A stretch of DNA of 64,000 bases from Uloborus plumipes (taxonomy: Eukaryota; Arthropoda; Arachnida; Araneae; Uloboridae). Each line of letters begins with the position of its first letter. The first letter of the stretch is position 1. Positions 56,601-64,000 of this stretch are shown here, one piece after another. The DNA lies in contig JAXGGA010001070.1 of NCBI GenBank assembly GCA_038373865.1, forward strand, positions 106,871 to 170,870, read 5' to 3'. Under the pieces are notes generated by a model. That model saw nothing but the letters and a program-made list of their open reading frames with translations, was not told the DNA's origin and did not search any database. The position numbers and the translations under genes were made by a program.

Positions 56601-59600
56601 TAAAAAGTAATCATTTTCTGTGACTGGGTGCAGAAAGTTGAAGTACAGTGCCCACCACTAATAAAATCACTGGATTATAAAATCAACTGCTTCATAAAAT
56701 CAAATCCAGAAGAACAGAATCATTACTATATCAAAACATGTTAAAACCATCCTTTAATAAGATCATTAGCGCCGTTCTATAAAATCAAGCTTTCGGAGAG
56801 TATATGTTAAAAACAGGGTGGAAGAAAGAAAACTCCTTTTCACGTCTGAATAAAAGTAAAATTTTCTTGCTGATCAAGATTTAAAAGATAAAAAATTCCA
56901 CAGGAACAAAAAAAAAAAAAAAAAGCAGCAGGTGCAAATTAAACATTTTGGGGAGGTGGAGAGGGGGGATAAAGAGAAAAGAATGAAGCAACCACAGGAT
57001 ATATGACTCCGGCGCCAACCAAATTAGTTGCCGCCTACTGTGTCCACTCGCAGACCAGATCAGTCTCACAACTGAGTTTTTTTTAAACCTTCACGTGCTA
57101 ATCCAGCTTACAGAGGTTTGCAGTTTATATCATTCAATTTAAATAAAATTTGTTCTATAAAAAAATATGCCTAAACATCAAGATTTAAGTGTGGAAGATA
57201 AGTTTGAAATTCTGCAAAAGTATGATCAGCTCCCTAAGTGCAGTCAACGTGTAGCTGCGATAATAGTAATTAATTTACCTTTTATTTTGTTTAAACTTTA
57301 AAACATTTTCTTTTTGTAATTCTATTGTATATATGTCAGTTTATAAAGTCAGCCACTTAATGAAATCAAATATCCTCAGAACAAATGTGATATTAATAAG
57401 CGGTGGGGACTGTACTTCATGGAGCTGTTAACGACTTGAATAATTCTTTCCAGATCGAGATCAAAGAATTTAAGTCCAATTGTTTAAAAATAAAACATCA
57501 GAATACTGCTTTTAAAGAATGTGAAAAACATTTAGCAGATACAGAGGCTGCAGTTAGTACTGACTTCTCAGAAAATTATGAATGTAAACTATGAGCAGAT
57601 TCAAAGTTTCCATTTCCACTTGATGTATTCAAAAAAGCATAACATGCATTTTTCCCTCATGTCCAAACATTTGTGTCATGGGTTACTATATCAGGAGTGT
57701 TTCCTAGTTAACAAAATACAGCTAAAAAAATAAAATAAATGCATAATAGCTATTAAAATTTATAGCTTACTCAGGAGCAATGTACAGATGGGTGACAAGA
57801 TAATACGAACACTTGTGAAAAAGTATGATTTATTTTACACCTGCAGCACAGCCGCACCACCTGCAATAGAAGTCTGCCACCTAGTGAGCGTGAAGAGGAA
57901 TCTATTAGTCTCTCAACATTAGTCACCTGTGTTGCATGAATTTATCTAACTAGCTTTTATAAGGTGAAATTTCTAACCTGTCAGAATTCGAAAGAGGGGT
58001 GATTGTTGGAGCACGTTTAAGTGAAGCATCGGTGACAGAAGCAGCAAACCTTTTGGAGTTTGCAAGAAGTACTACATCAGCCGTTATGACAGCATACATG
58101 AAAGAAGGTAAGACAAAGTCTTCAAAGCAAAACAGTGGCTGAAAGTCAAAGCTTGATGATAGGGATAGACGTGTCTTGAAGCGCGTAGTAGCTCGAAAAC
58201 ACAAGCAATCGTTATCCGAGATAGCATCAGTCATCTACAGGACCCCGTTTCAACAAGAATTGTTCAAAGAGAACTTCATGCAACATACATTTATGAGAGA
58301 GTGGCAATTCGTAAACCCTTGGTGACAGCAACCAATGCTTTCAAGCGCCTTCAGTGGTGTAGAGATCACAAAAGCTGGTCCCCACAGCAGTGGCAGCAGG
58401 TAATATGGTCCGATGAATCATCCTTCACATTATTTCAGACCGCTGGACGTGTTTATATCTGGAGATCACCCAAAGAAGCGTTTGATCCTAAATGCCTCTT
58501 ACCAACTGCGAAACATGGAGGTGGATAAATTGTTTGGTTTTCGATTTCTTTGCGTGGTCTTGGGCCACTAGTACGTCTGCATGGGAAAATCAAATCTAAT
58601 GACTATCTAAGCGTTCTAGTGGATCATGTTCATCCTTTTGTACAGACTGTATTCCCTGGAGAGTGACTGATTTTTCAAGACGACAACGTCCCTATCCACA
58701 CCGCTAGGTGCGTCTAAACATGGTTCGAAGAGCATGACAATGAAGTTGAGCATCTCGCCTGGCCCCCTCAGTCTCCGGACTTAAACATTATTGATCATTT
58801 GTGGCAATATTTGGAGTCTAAACTCAGTTACCGATTCCCACCTCCATCAAATCTTTCAGAATTAGAGGCCGCTTTGCAAGAGGAATGGCTTAATTATTCC
58901 TTCAAACGTTGTCAATGACCTTTATGCGTCGATCCCACGTCATATTAAATCTGTAATTCAGTCAAAGGGTGATCCAACTCCCTATTAATAAAGAATTTTT
59001 GATATTTTACAGGTGTTCATATTATTTTGTCACCCATCTGTATCTTCACAACACATTTCATAAAAAAATGGCAGGAAGTAAAAATAAGACACTTTGTAAC
59101 ACTCATGAATATTGTGCATTTTCTTCAAAAAACTTTTTAAAAAAATTTCAATGCGATATAGCCAAGGGACAAACTTGAACTTGTTCATAAAATGCATCAT
59201 TTGTGTAAAGGCTTATACTGCTTTTTAGTAACAGAACAAAGTTAACTTAATCCCACACAGAAAAAGCTTTTTGCTGATCTAATTTAACCATGGTCAAACT
59301 GGCAAAGAACATGGGTGGGACTAGTGGTGTGAAAAACTTAACATTTTAGAAATTTTGGATCCCTACAGCAGATTTTCTAGCATTTGGCAATCTTTACAAG
59401 CACTTGAAGATACATAAACATAGAGCTTTAGAAGGGTCCATTCACAATCTTTGCTATAGCTGAAGAATCTTTACGTCCTGAATTAACAATAGCGGGGTTT
59501 GAATGTATGACTAAGATGGACAGGTTAAAAACATTTCAATTACTCGAAATTAAGCCAGAATAATACATGTCACTCTCATTATAACTACATACCTAAAAGA

Positions 59601-62600
59601 CCAGCTTTAACCCGTAACAATGGAGGTGAAAAAATAGGGCATAACCGGGGACGTGAGGTCTCAGAGACCGCGCGACGTTCTAATTTTTTAAAAAGCATGC
59701 AATTAAGATAGAATCTTGTTATTCTCTTAGATGTTCTTTGAACTTTTGTTTACTTAGAAAAAAATGAATTTTTAGTTTTGAATTGAAATACTGTCAGCCC
59801 CGCTTAAACGAATACTGTCAGTTCCAAGAAATATTATTCGATTAAATGGGGTATTCGATTAAGCGGGGATCTGTAACATTGAGTCTATGGCATGGGTTCC
59901 GCGATATTTTATTCGTATAAGCGGGGTATTCGTTTATCCGTTACCCGATTAAGCGGGGACGACAGTATACCTTTTCCGGAGAAATTTTGCTAAGCCTTTA
60001 AGATTTTTTGAGAAAAAGCATATGTTATCTTAAATATTTCACTACAAATAATAAAAACGAACACATTATTTAATGATTTTATTTTAGTTATTTAATATAT
60101 GCAGAACATTTTAATGTCATAAAATTGAATATAGCATTTTTCGGAAAAATTTTGACAGCACCTAAACTAGTAGTATATCGCATCGTATTTCAAAGAATAA
60201 TTCTGTCTTTATCGTCCCTAAAATATTCAAAGCGCATGTTTTGTGAACATTTGAAACAATTCCCAACTTCATCTAGCATCCCTTGCGCATAACGCGGATC
60301 AGATAAATAAATCCATTTCCGCGCATTTAATGCAAAGCCATGGGTCCTACTGCCGAAAATTGTAACACTGAGGGGGAGGCGAGGCCTCACAGACCGCTAT
60401 TGAAGAATGCTGTGGAATTTCAACCAAAAGCACATGCCAAAAGATGTTGATGAGACAGGGTGACGTTCGGGGTCTCAAAATAAGAAGCTATTGAGAAAAG
60501 CAACTTATTTGGAAAAAGCATGTACAGTCGAACCCCTCTATAGCGAACCTTTTATTTGGTCCCGATTGAAATCCTATGTCATTAGTGCAATTTTGTACGT
60601 TTATAACGATGCACAAACACTGGAAAATCGGCTATAACGATCCTAAAATGTCTGAAAGGTAAAGTTTTTTTTTTTTTCCCCTGTTCCAGTGACATTCTTT
60701 AGCTTGTGTTCTCCTCAGTAAATACCATATTCTACAACGCTTGCACCCTTTTCTCAGAAATAGCCAGTCCAAACCACATTCCTCCCTTTTGTTCCTTTGA
60801 TAAGCAGTTTCTTTTTTCTTCAACTGGGGAGGGAGGGAACTACTAGCTCCCTCAAATTTCAACTGGTTTTGGTCAAAGGACGAGATTATTGGTCATACAA
60901 GCCTTTACTCTGATTTTTAGTCTTTCTTTCATTGCTTTGCTGAAAGTGATAAGAGTGTGGACTTCGCAGTAACCATCATGGCTAGCGGAAATAAACGGAA
61001 AGCATTTTCTGTAGAAGAAAAAGTTCAGTTTATTCGAAAATTACAAAGTGGCGAAACTCAAGCACCAGGTAGCAATAAATTTTCCCTTTCAAAATCAACA
61101 GTAGCCATGATTTGGAAGAATCGTGTTGCCATTGTGTCTGCCTATGAAAAAAACATAAACGGCTCTAAGAAATTGCGAAAAGCAGAACGAGAAAATGTAG
61201 AAGAAGCTGTATTTCAATGGTTTACTCTGCAGAGGAATAGAAATCTGCCAATAACAGAAGCTATTCTGCAGGCGAAGGCTTATGGATTCGCCAAACTTTT
61301 TGATGAAAAAACTGTCTGTTCAAACGGGTGGTTAGATAGATTCAAGAAACGGCACAACATAACAAATGGGAAAGTTTTGGGCGAAGCGGCAAGTGCGTGC
61401 TCATCGGATGTGAATAATTGGATGGAAAATGTCTGGCCGGAATTATTCGAGAATATGATGAAAAAGACATTTTCAACTCCGACAAAGCAGGTTTATTTTA
61501 TAAACTCACACCGAACCAAACGTTAAAACTAAAAGGTGAAAAATGTGTCGGCGGAAAACACTCAAACTTACGGATTACTGTTCTTGTTTGTGCCAACATG
61601 GATGGTTCTGAGAAGTGAAAGTTGATGGTCATCGGCAAATCGCACAAACCAAGGTATTTCAAAAACGCGAAGAAACTTCCTGTAGTTTATAAATCAAACA
61701 AAAAATCTTGGATGACTGCTGACTTGTTCCAGGAGTATCTCCAATAATGGGACAAAGAGCTGTCCCAAAGAAAAGGAAAATTGTTGTGCTGATAGATAAT
61801 TGTTCAGCACACGTTGAACCAAGAAATTTGGAATGGATTAAAGTGGCTTTTCTCCCCCCAAAACGACTTCAGTAATTCAACTGATGGACCAAGGAGTAAC
61901 CCGTAGCCTTAAGTGCCATTACCGGAAGCAGCTAATCTTGCGCATTTTGGAATGCTATGATAAAAACAAGGACTGTGACATTCCTTTTCTTGATGCCATT
62001 GTTTTAGTTGATAAATCTTGGAGGATAGTATCTGGCTCAACTATTAGAAATTGTTTTCGTCATGCTGAACTTACGAAAACGGGACAGGATGAAGTTAAGG
62101 ACAATGATGATGACAACCTTACCATTTCGAAGTGGTTGGAAAAAACAGAGTGCACGCTTTTTCTGAGAATGAAATTGAACATTTTGAATCTTGTGATGAC
62201 GATGTTGTTATATCTGAAGAAGTTAGTGACAAAGACATTGTAACAGAAGTCAGCGAAAAAATCCACTTAACTGTAGATATTGATGAAGAATCTTCAGATA
62301 TTAACGAAGAAACAGAAAATACCAATCAAGGACCATCCATTTCTGTTGCAAAGGCAGTAGTAAATCTTTTGAGCAATTTTTTTGCTACTGAAAACATTAA
62401 CCAACATATAGTGGATTCTTTTGCAATAGTAGAGAGAAAAGTAGAAGAGATGTATATAAAGTCCAAAAGTTATCAACCAAAAATAACTTCTTTCTTTTAT
62501 GCTACGGATAAATAAAAAAGGTAAAAACTTTTCATATGCTTATTGAGTAAAATATGGTTGCTAGTTATTTCTAATGCTGAACTGTATTGCCTTTACTATA

Positions 62601-63133
62601 AATGAAGACATTGTGCAATTATGTTTAGTATTGCAACATAGTATTAATCGAATTCCGACTATTTTTTGCAAAATCGGATATAGTGAACCCCCGGTTATAG
62701 CGATCGCTCAAGTCGGTCCGTGGAGGGTTCGTTATAGCGGGGTTTGACTGTATTAAGGGTAAAGGAATACATACTTGAGCGGTCTGTAAGACCGCACCTC
62801 CCCTGTTACAGGTTAAATTTTCTCAGAACAAAAAATGTTTCAAATCACAATTCACATGTCCTTAAAATTAGAGATGAAAATAATTTATTTTCAAATAAGT
62901 TAAAAATATGAACCCAAAAATACTAACTTCACAAATTCATCTGATCTTCCTTTTGGTTTTTTGTCACCATACATTAAGAAATACTTATTCATTACTTCTT
63001 CAACTTCTTTTCCATCTTCATTTTTATAAGCAAATGGTGTATAATATTGAAGAACTTTTTCTAATCCACTGTTTATGTCAAACAATAATGTCCCTAGTAT
63101 GCTTATTATTACAGTTGAATCATTGAGTTGATG
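47500..63133 (-). CDS. PTGES2: Prostaglandin E synthase 2, last four coding exons (gene partial)
   Basis: Spliced CDS: complement of 62928-63133, 53974-54186, 51452-51569 and 47500-47637, giving 224 residues and a stop. Membrane-associated PGE synthase 2 is a GST-fold enzyme that in mammals isomerises PGH2 to PGE2 and binds glutathione and haem. The visible part is the end of the glutaredoxin-like domain (HQLNDSTVIISILGTLL) and the whole GST C-terminal helical domain: RKWREWADKEFVHILSPNIY, then GATAMYFIGKRLKKR, then GGSIPNLADLAVYGLL. The N-terminus with the C-x-x-C motif lies past the window end. All introns begin GT and end AG and all phases agree (AA/A, AG/G, phase 0), with no stops, so the gene looks functional. 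Introns of 8741, 2404 and 3814 bases are full of mobile elements. Confidence 0.93.
47638..48680. other. PTGES2 intron, unique AT-rich part
   Basis: Nothing gene-like. Poly-A runs and ATAA-rich stretches at 48215-48460 generate a spurious minus frame. Confidence 0.6.
48686..49703. repeat. 146-bp tandem satellite, about seven units, in a PTGES2 intron
   Basis: The word GAACGGTTCAA recurs at about 48694, 48837, 48984, 49131, 49276, 49424 and 49568, a period of 143-148 bp. Each unit holds a nested inverted repeat (TTGAACGGTTCAA, then TTGAAC and GTTCAAAT), a poly-A run and TTATTAGGGGGG. Open frames at 49125-49334 and 49551-49895 simply read through the array. Alternate units resemble each other more closely, which suggests a two-unit higher order. 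Confidence 0.9.
49704..49895. repeat. GACC/GACA microsatellite and TTGGCGATATTTT minisatellite
   Basis: Follows the satellite: GACAGACCGACC repeats (about 49704-49742), then four copies of a unit of about 20 bases built on ACTTGGCGATATTTTTT (about 49819-49895). Confidence 0.85.
49896..51451. other. PTGES2 intron, AT-rich remainder
   Basis: No element ends were found. A + strand frame at 50493-50711 contains MATRVNRRNKKYIPDVSP, possibly a small coding remnant, but it is too short to assign. TTATTATT runs lie at about 50815-50840. Confidence 0.5.
51452..51569 (-). CDS. PTGES2: PTGES2 coding exon (third visible)
   Basis: 118 bases; acceptor TTTTTTACAG, donor GTAAGGATTT. Reads YALKEDVRQSLYDGCKLWMK and ends GGSIPNLADL, a conserved GST C-terminal-domain helix region. 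The first base completes the codon split from the previous exon. Confidence 0.93.
51570..53171. other. PTGES2 intron with a hAT MITE
   Basis: AT-rich intron. It contains the hAT MITE at 52001-52433. An inverted pair of ATACATCGCTAACTCGG / CCGAGTTGG-like words (about 52962 and 53048) precedes the palindrome at 53172. Confidence 0.6.
52001..52433. mobile_element. hAT-type MITE, 433 bp
   Basis: Ends CAGTAGCGCAG and, in reverse complement, TAGTGGTGTAG; flanking 8-mers GTACTGAT (51993-52000) and GTACCGAT (52434-52441) match at seven of eight. The inside is poly-C and poly-T. No coding capacity. Confidence 0.75.
53172..53317. repeat. Perfect-armed palindrome, about 146 bp
   Basis: Left arm TAAAGCAGTGAGTA to CACCGCCAACT and right arm AGTTGGCGGTG to TACTCACTGCTTTA pair with few mismatches around a 20-base loop. 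Each arm also has an inner CCCTT..AAGGG hairpin. A foldback MITE is likely; no target duplication was resolved. Confidence 0.8.
53974..54186 (-). CDS. PTGES2: PTGES2 coding exon (second visible)
   Basis: 213 bases; acceptor TATATTTTCAG, donor GTAAGT. Reads TERKWREWADKEFVHILSPN, IYRTFDESLQSFKYF, GATAMYFIGKRLKKR. W-R-x-W-A-D and S-P-N-x-Y-R-T are family hallmarks. Confidence 0.95.
54187..55074. other. Large PTGES2 intron, proximal part, with eroded repeat
   Basis: At about 54335-54430 a GGGATGCACCGATTAATCGG start followed by repeated CCGATTAATCGG-type palindromes resembles one end of a hAT-type element. The other end was not found. Poly-C lies at about 54749-54768. From about 54780 to 55074 the sequence is less AT-rich, ending in a frame MSHRSFTVEKKLDILHGLN that is cut by the next element. 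Confidence 0.5.
55017..55740 (+). pseudogene. Helix-turn-helix-type N-terminal remnant, split by a hAT MITE
   Basis: ATG at 55017 opens MSHRSFTVEKKLDILHGLN, interrupted at 55075-55656 and continuing as AMDCFCIKKQPNFN. The S-F-T-V-E-K-K-L-D-I-L pattern resembles the pipsqueak/CENP-B type helix opening of Tigger-like transposases or KRAB-less host relatives. The rest of the protein is not found. Confidence 0.4.
55075..55656. mobile_element. hAT-type MITE with perfect 8-bp duplication, 582 bp
   Basis: Ends CAGTGGTCGGAAGTAG and, in reverse complement, CAGTGGTTGGAAAAAC. Perfect target duplication GGTTGAAC at 55067-55074 and 55657-55664. The inside consists of repeated GTAGC/GTAGTAG words, densely rich in TAG trinucleotides. 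No coding. Confidence 0.93.
55741..56076. other. Intronic spacer with poly-C tract
   Basis: About 20 C at 55842-55862 followed by G-runs near 55884. No gene. Confidence 0.6.
56077..57660 (+). pseudogene. Degenerate gene of a conserved repeat-encoded family, split by Tigger
   Basis: Part 1 (56077-56328) reads ATAGKKDTQTKNK, RDTMEVLYKKLNDKN, then in shifted frames CVRHANLEFTACKLHHLKDL (about 56370-56425), a cysteine/histidine-rich stretch. A 767-bp Tigger sits at 56646-57412. Part 2 (about 57415-57594) reads NSFQIEIKEFKSNCLKIKHQ, FKECEKHLADTEAA and TDFSENYECKL, then a QIQSFHF-like word. The words GKKD, HLKDL, DFSENY-x-CK and Q-S-x-HF match, from memory, one repeat-encoded protein family, the same one whose SHGK region may lie in the foldback element at 13.9-14.2 kb. 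Multiple frameshifts. Function unknown to me. Confidence 0.5.
56646..57412 (+). mobile_element. Internally deleted Tigger/pogo element, 767 bp
   Basis: Ends CAGTGCCCACCACTAATAAA and, in reverse complement, CAGTCCCCACCGCTTATTAA, flanked by TA (56644-56645, 57413-57414). The inside keeps the transposase start at 57168, MPKHQDLSVEDKFEILQKYD and PKCSQRVAAI, a pipsqueak/CENP-B type DNA-binding opening. The catalytic core is gone, so the copy is non-autonomous. Confidence 0.88.
57785..59040 (+). mobile_element. Tc1-type transposon with DD36 spacing, 1256 bp
   Basis: Ends CAGATGGGTGACAAGATAAT and, in reverse complement, CAGATGGGTGACAAAATAAT, then A.GAACAC.TGT on both sides; TA flanks at 57783-57784 and 59041-59042. 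Transposase remnant on +. Confidence 0.92.
57964..58917 (+). pseudogene. Tc1-superfamily transposase pseudogene, catalytic spacing 36
   Basis: Opens NLSEFERGVIVGARLSEASV (helix-turn-helix), has a stop at 58139, then DDRDRRVLKRVVARKHKQ, a shift, and TNAFKRLQWCRDHKSW, VIWSDESSFTLFQ (first catalytic D), TAA near 58526, TGA near 58664, then LIFQDDNVPIHTARC with a TAA inside and WPPQSPDLNIIDHLWQYLES. Between the D of QDDN and the acidic residue aligned with the catalytic E there are 36 residues, two more than in Tc1. That last residue is aspartate here. At least four stops and a frameshift make it dead. The spacing is that of the DD36E group (reported as Incomer). Confidence 0.85.
59043..59606. 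other. Large PTGES2 intron, AT-rich spacer
   Basis: No element ends or genes were seen. A 69-codon frame at 58969-59178 straddles the Tc1 end and is not a gene. Confidence 0.6.
59791..59965. mobile_element. Palindromic MITE with TA duplication, 175 bp
   Basis: Ends CTGTCAGCCCCGCTTAAACG and, in reverse complement, CTGTCGTCCCCGCTTAATCG; TA at 59789-59790 and 59966-59967. Internal GCGGGG/CGATTAAGC words repeat several times in both orientations. Likely a Tc1/mariner- or pogo-type MITE. Confidence 0.8.
60525..62750 (+). mobile_element. Tigger/pogo transposon, full length, 2.2 kb
   Basis: Ends CAGTCGAACCCCTCTATAGC and, in reverse complement, CAGTCAAACCCCGCTATAAC, then GAACC on both; TA at 60523-60524 and 62751-62752. 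Length and the CENP-B/jerky-type transposase fit Tigger. It is inserted in the piggyBac-like element. Confidence 0.93.
60957..62515 (+). pseudogene. Tigger (CENP-B/jerky-type) transposase pseudogene
   Basis: Likely start at 60978 (MASGNKRKAFSVEEKVQFIR), a pipsqueak-type helix-turn-helix, then the CENP-B domain (ERENVEEAVFQWFTLQRNRN to NGWLDRFKKRHNI) to about 61430. After a one-base shift the DDE core starts IFNSDKAGLFYKLTPNQTLK (first D) and VCANMDGSEK, a TGA near 61617, a TAA near 61747, then VVLIDNCSAHVEPRNLEWIK (second D), another shift and QLMDQGVTRSLKCHYRKQL (third D, about 30 residues on, the DD30D spacing of Tigger). The acidic C-terminus continues after a further shift in 62132-62515. 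Two stops and three shifts make it inactive, but the decay is light. Confidence 0.92.
62928..63133 (-). CDS. PTGES2: PTGES2 coding exon (first visible)
   Basis: 206 bases; acceptor TTGTTTTGCAG before HQLNDSTVIISILGTLLFD; donor GTTAGTATTT after GRSDEFVK. It covers the linker between the glutaredoxin-like and GST C-terminal domains (YYTPFAYKNEDGKEVEEVMN, KYFLMYGDKK). An open frame that starts at a methionine two codons earlier lies in the intron and is not used. Confidence 0.93.
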
Positions 63134-64000
63134 CTGCAAAACAAGGTCATTTTAAAACATCAATCTCAAAAGGAAACAAAAAAATTTTTGAACATAAAAA
63201 CAAAAAGCTATCAAAAAGAAAGTGCTACATCAAATTTTAAGAATGTGTAAAATACACAGGCGTCAAAAAATTAAGGAACAACCGGTTTTTATGCATAATT
63301 TGCAAATGAATGAAAGTAAAAATAAAAAAAAAAGAGAAGGTACATTAAAGTTGTAACTGAATCCGACACAGAAATTTACCTAAGCTATATTCAAAAAATA
63401 ATTTAAAACGACAAACTCTCAGTGGAAAAGTCGATTCTTAGAGAAAGCAATACATTAGTTTTAACTGGAAAATTTCAAAAAAAGGTTCATTAAGGAATAC
63501 ATCCACTCCAAACATCAAAGCATTGGCAACAGAGTTAGAAATAAGAATTTAAATCAAGGCATCAAGACGCCTAGTATAAGTTTTTAGGCACCAAAATGAG
63601 CAACCTAGGTGATATTTTTAATGAATCAAATATATATGTAAGCGAATTATTTTAAAGCGAACAGTAAAAATTTTCTGCATTGACCATAGCATAGTCAAAA
63701 GAGGGACAAAAGTGTAAAAATTAGGTGGTGCGGATTATCTATGTTTTTTTTCAACCAACGCTACCTATGACGACTTCGTTGTCTGTAATGTTATTTATTT
63801 TACACAGCCTGAATCTGTAATGCTTATTTTTGATTACAGATTTAAAATTATTTTTTCACCTTATTTTTTTTTCCTGCGGAGTGCGGGACCCACTATTTTT
63901 AAAATGGACCCACTTTTTCAAAAGCGGTGGGTCCTTGGGTTTGAATTTTGGAGGGGGCCGAAGTAACCAAGCATAGCCAAGCTTATTTCAGTCTTTCAAT
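63134..64000. other. PTGES2 intron continuing to the window edge, with a Tc1-type end
   Basis: CAGGCGTCAAAAAATTAAGG at 63258 looks like the terminal repeat of a Tc1/mariner element. An inverted partner within the window is not clear (a diverged GTTCATTAAGG word at 63486). No further PTGES2 exon is seen up to 64000. Confidence 0.45.

Larger units (their letters stand above)
59611..62812. mobile_element. piggyBac-like non-autonomous element, split by Tigger and a MITE
   Basis: TTAA flanks at 59607-59610 and 62813-62816 and ends CCCGTAACA and, in reverse complement, CCTGTAACA; both continue with GGAGGTG and then a GGTCT..AGACCGC palindrome. TTAA duplication and CCC-type ends are piggyBac traits. 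Net of nested elements (60525-62750 and 59791-59965) it was about 0.8 kb. No piggyBac transposase is present. Confidence 0.8.

Overview
The window looks like AT-rich eukaryotic nuclear DNA from an arthropod. The repeat mix (Tc1/mariner, Tigger, several hAT types, piggyBac-like, a Ty3/gypsy element, long tandem repeats) and the kilobase-scale introns would fit a chelicerate such as a spider, but that assignment is a weak inference. There are no bacterial-style operons, no CRISPR arrays, and I recognised no rRNA or tRNA genes.

Only one host gene is recognisable: the last four coding exons of prostaglandin E synthase 2 (PTGES2) on the minus strand (exons at 63133-62928, 54186-53974, 51569-51452 and 47637-47500). 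Splice sites and phases fit all the way to the stop codon; the 5' part lies beyond the right edge. Its introns (8.7, 2.4 and 3.8 kb) are filled with mobile elements.

Layout: 1-5961 holds a degenerate Tc1-type element (914-2330) in plain AT-rich DNA. 5962-12265 is a Ty3/gypsy retrotransposon with an uninterrupted 1583-residue gag-pol, a tRNA-Lys-type primer site, a polypurine tract and two LTRs of mosaic divergence. 12592-15127 is a foldback element with arms of about 860 bp, each holding three 156-bp subrepeats, around a coding remnant. 15.1-21.5 kb is non-coding DNA with long poly-C tracts and a 245-base stretch with no G.

21.5-43.0 kb is a nested mosaic. A tandem unit of about 2 kb (mariner DD34D remnant plus YqaJ-type nuclease pseudogene) was entered by an element with 6-bp target duplication (22785-24879), a hAT (25742-27312) and a 12.75-kb hAT (28355-41105). 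The last has a perfect 8-bp target duplication and an uninterrupted transposase frame with the hAT catalytic residues, and it is itself entered by a Tc3-like element, a Tigger-type MITE and other repeats.

43.2-46.8 kb holds duplicated PIF/Harbinger nuclease exon fragments and unidentified remnants. 47-64 kb is PTGES2 with a 146-bp satellite, two hAT MITEs, a DD36-spaced Tc1 element, an internally deleted Tigger, and a piggyBac-like element that was split by a Tigger. The genes do not form a pathway: the window is a layered record of transposition around one metabolic gene.
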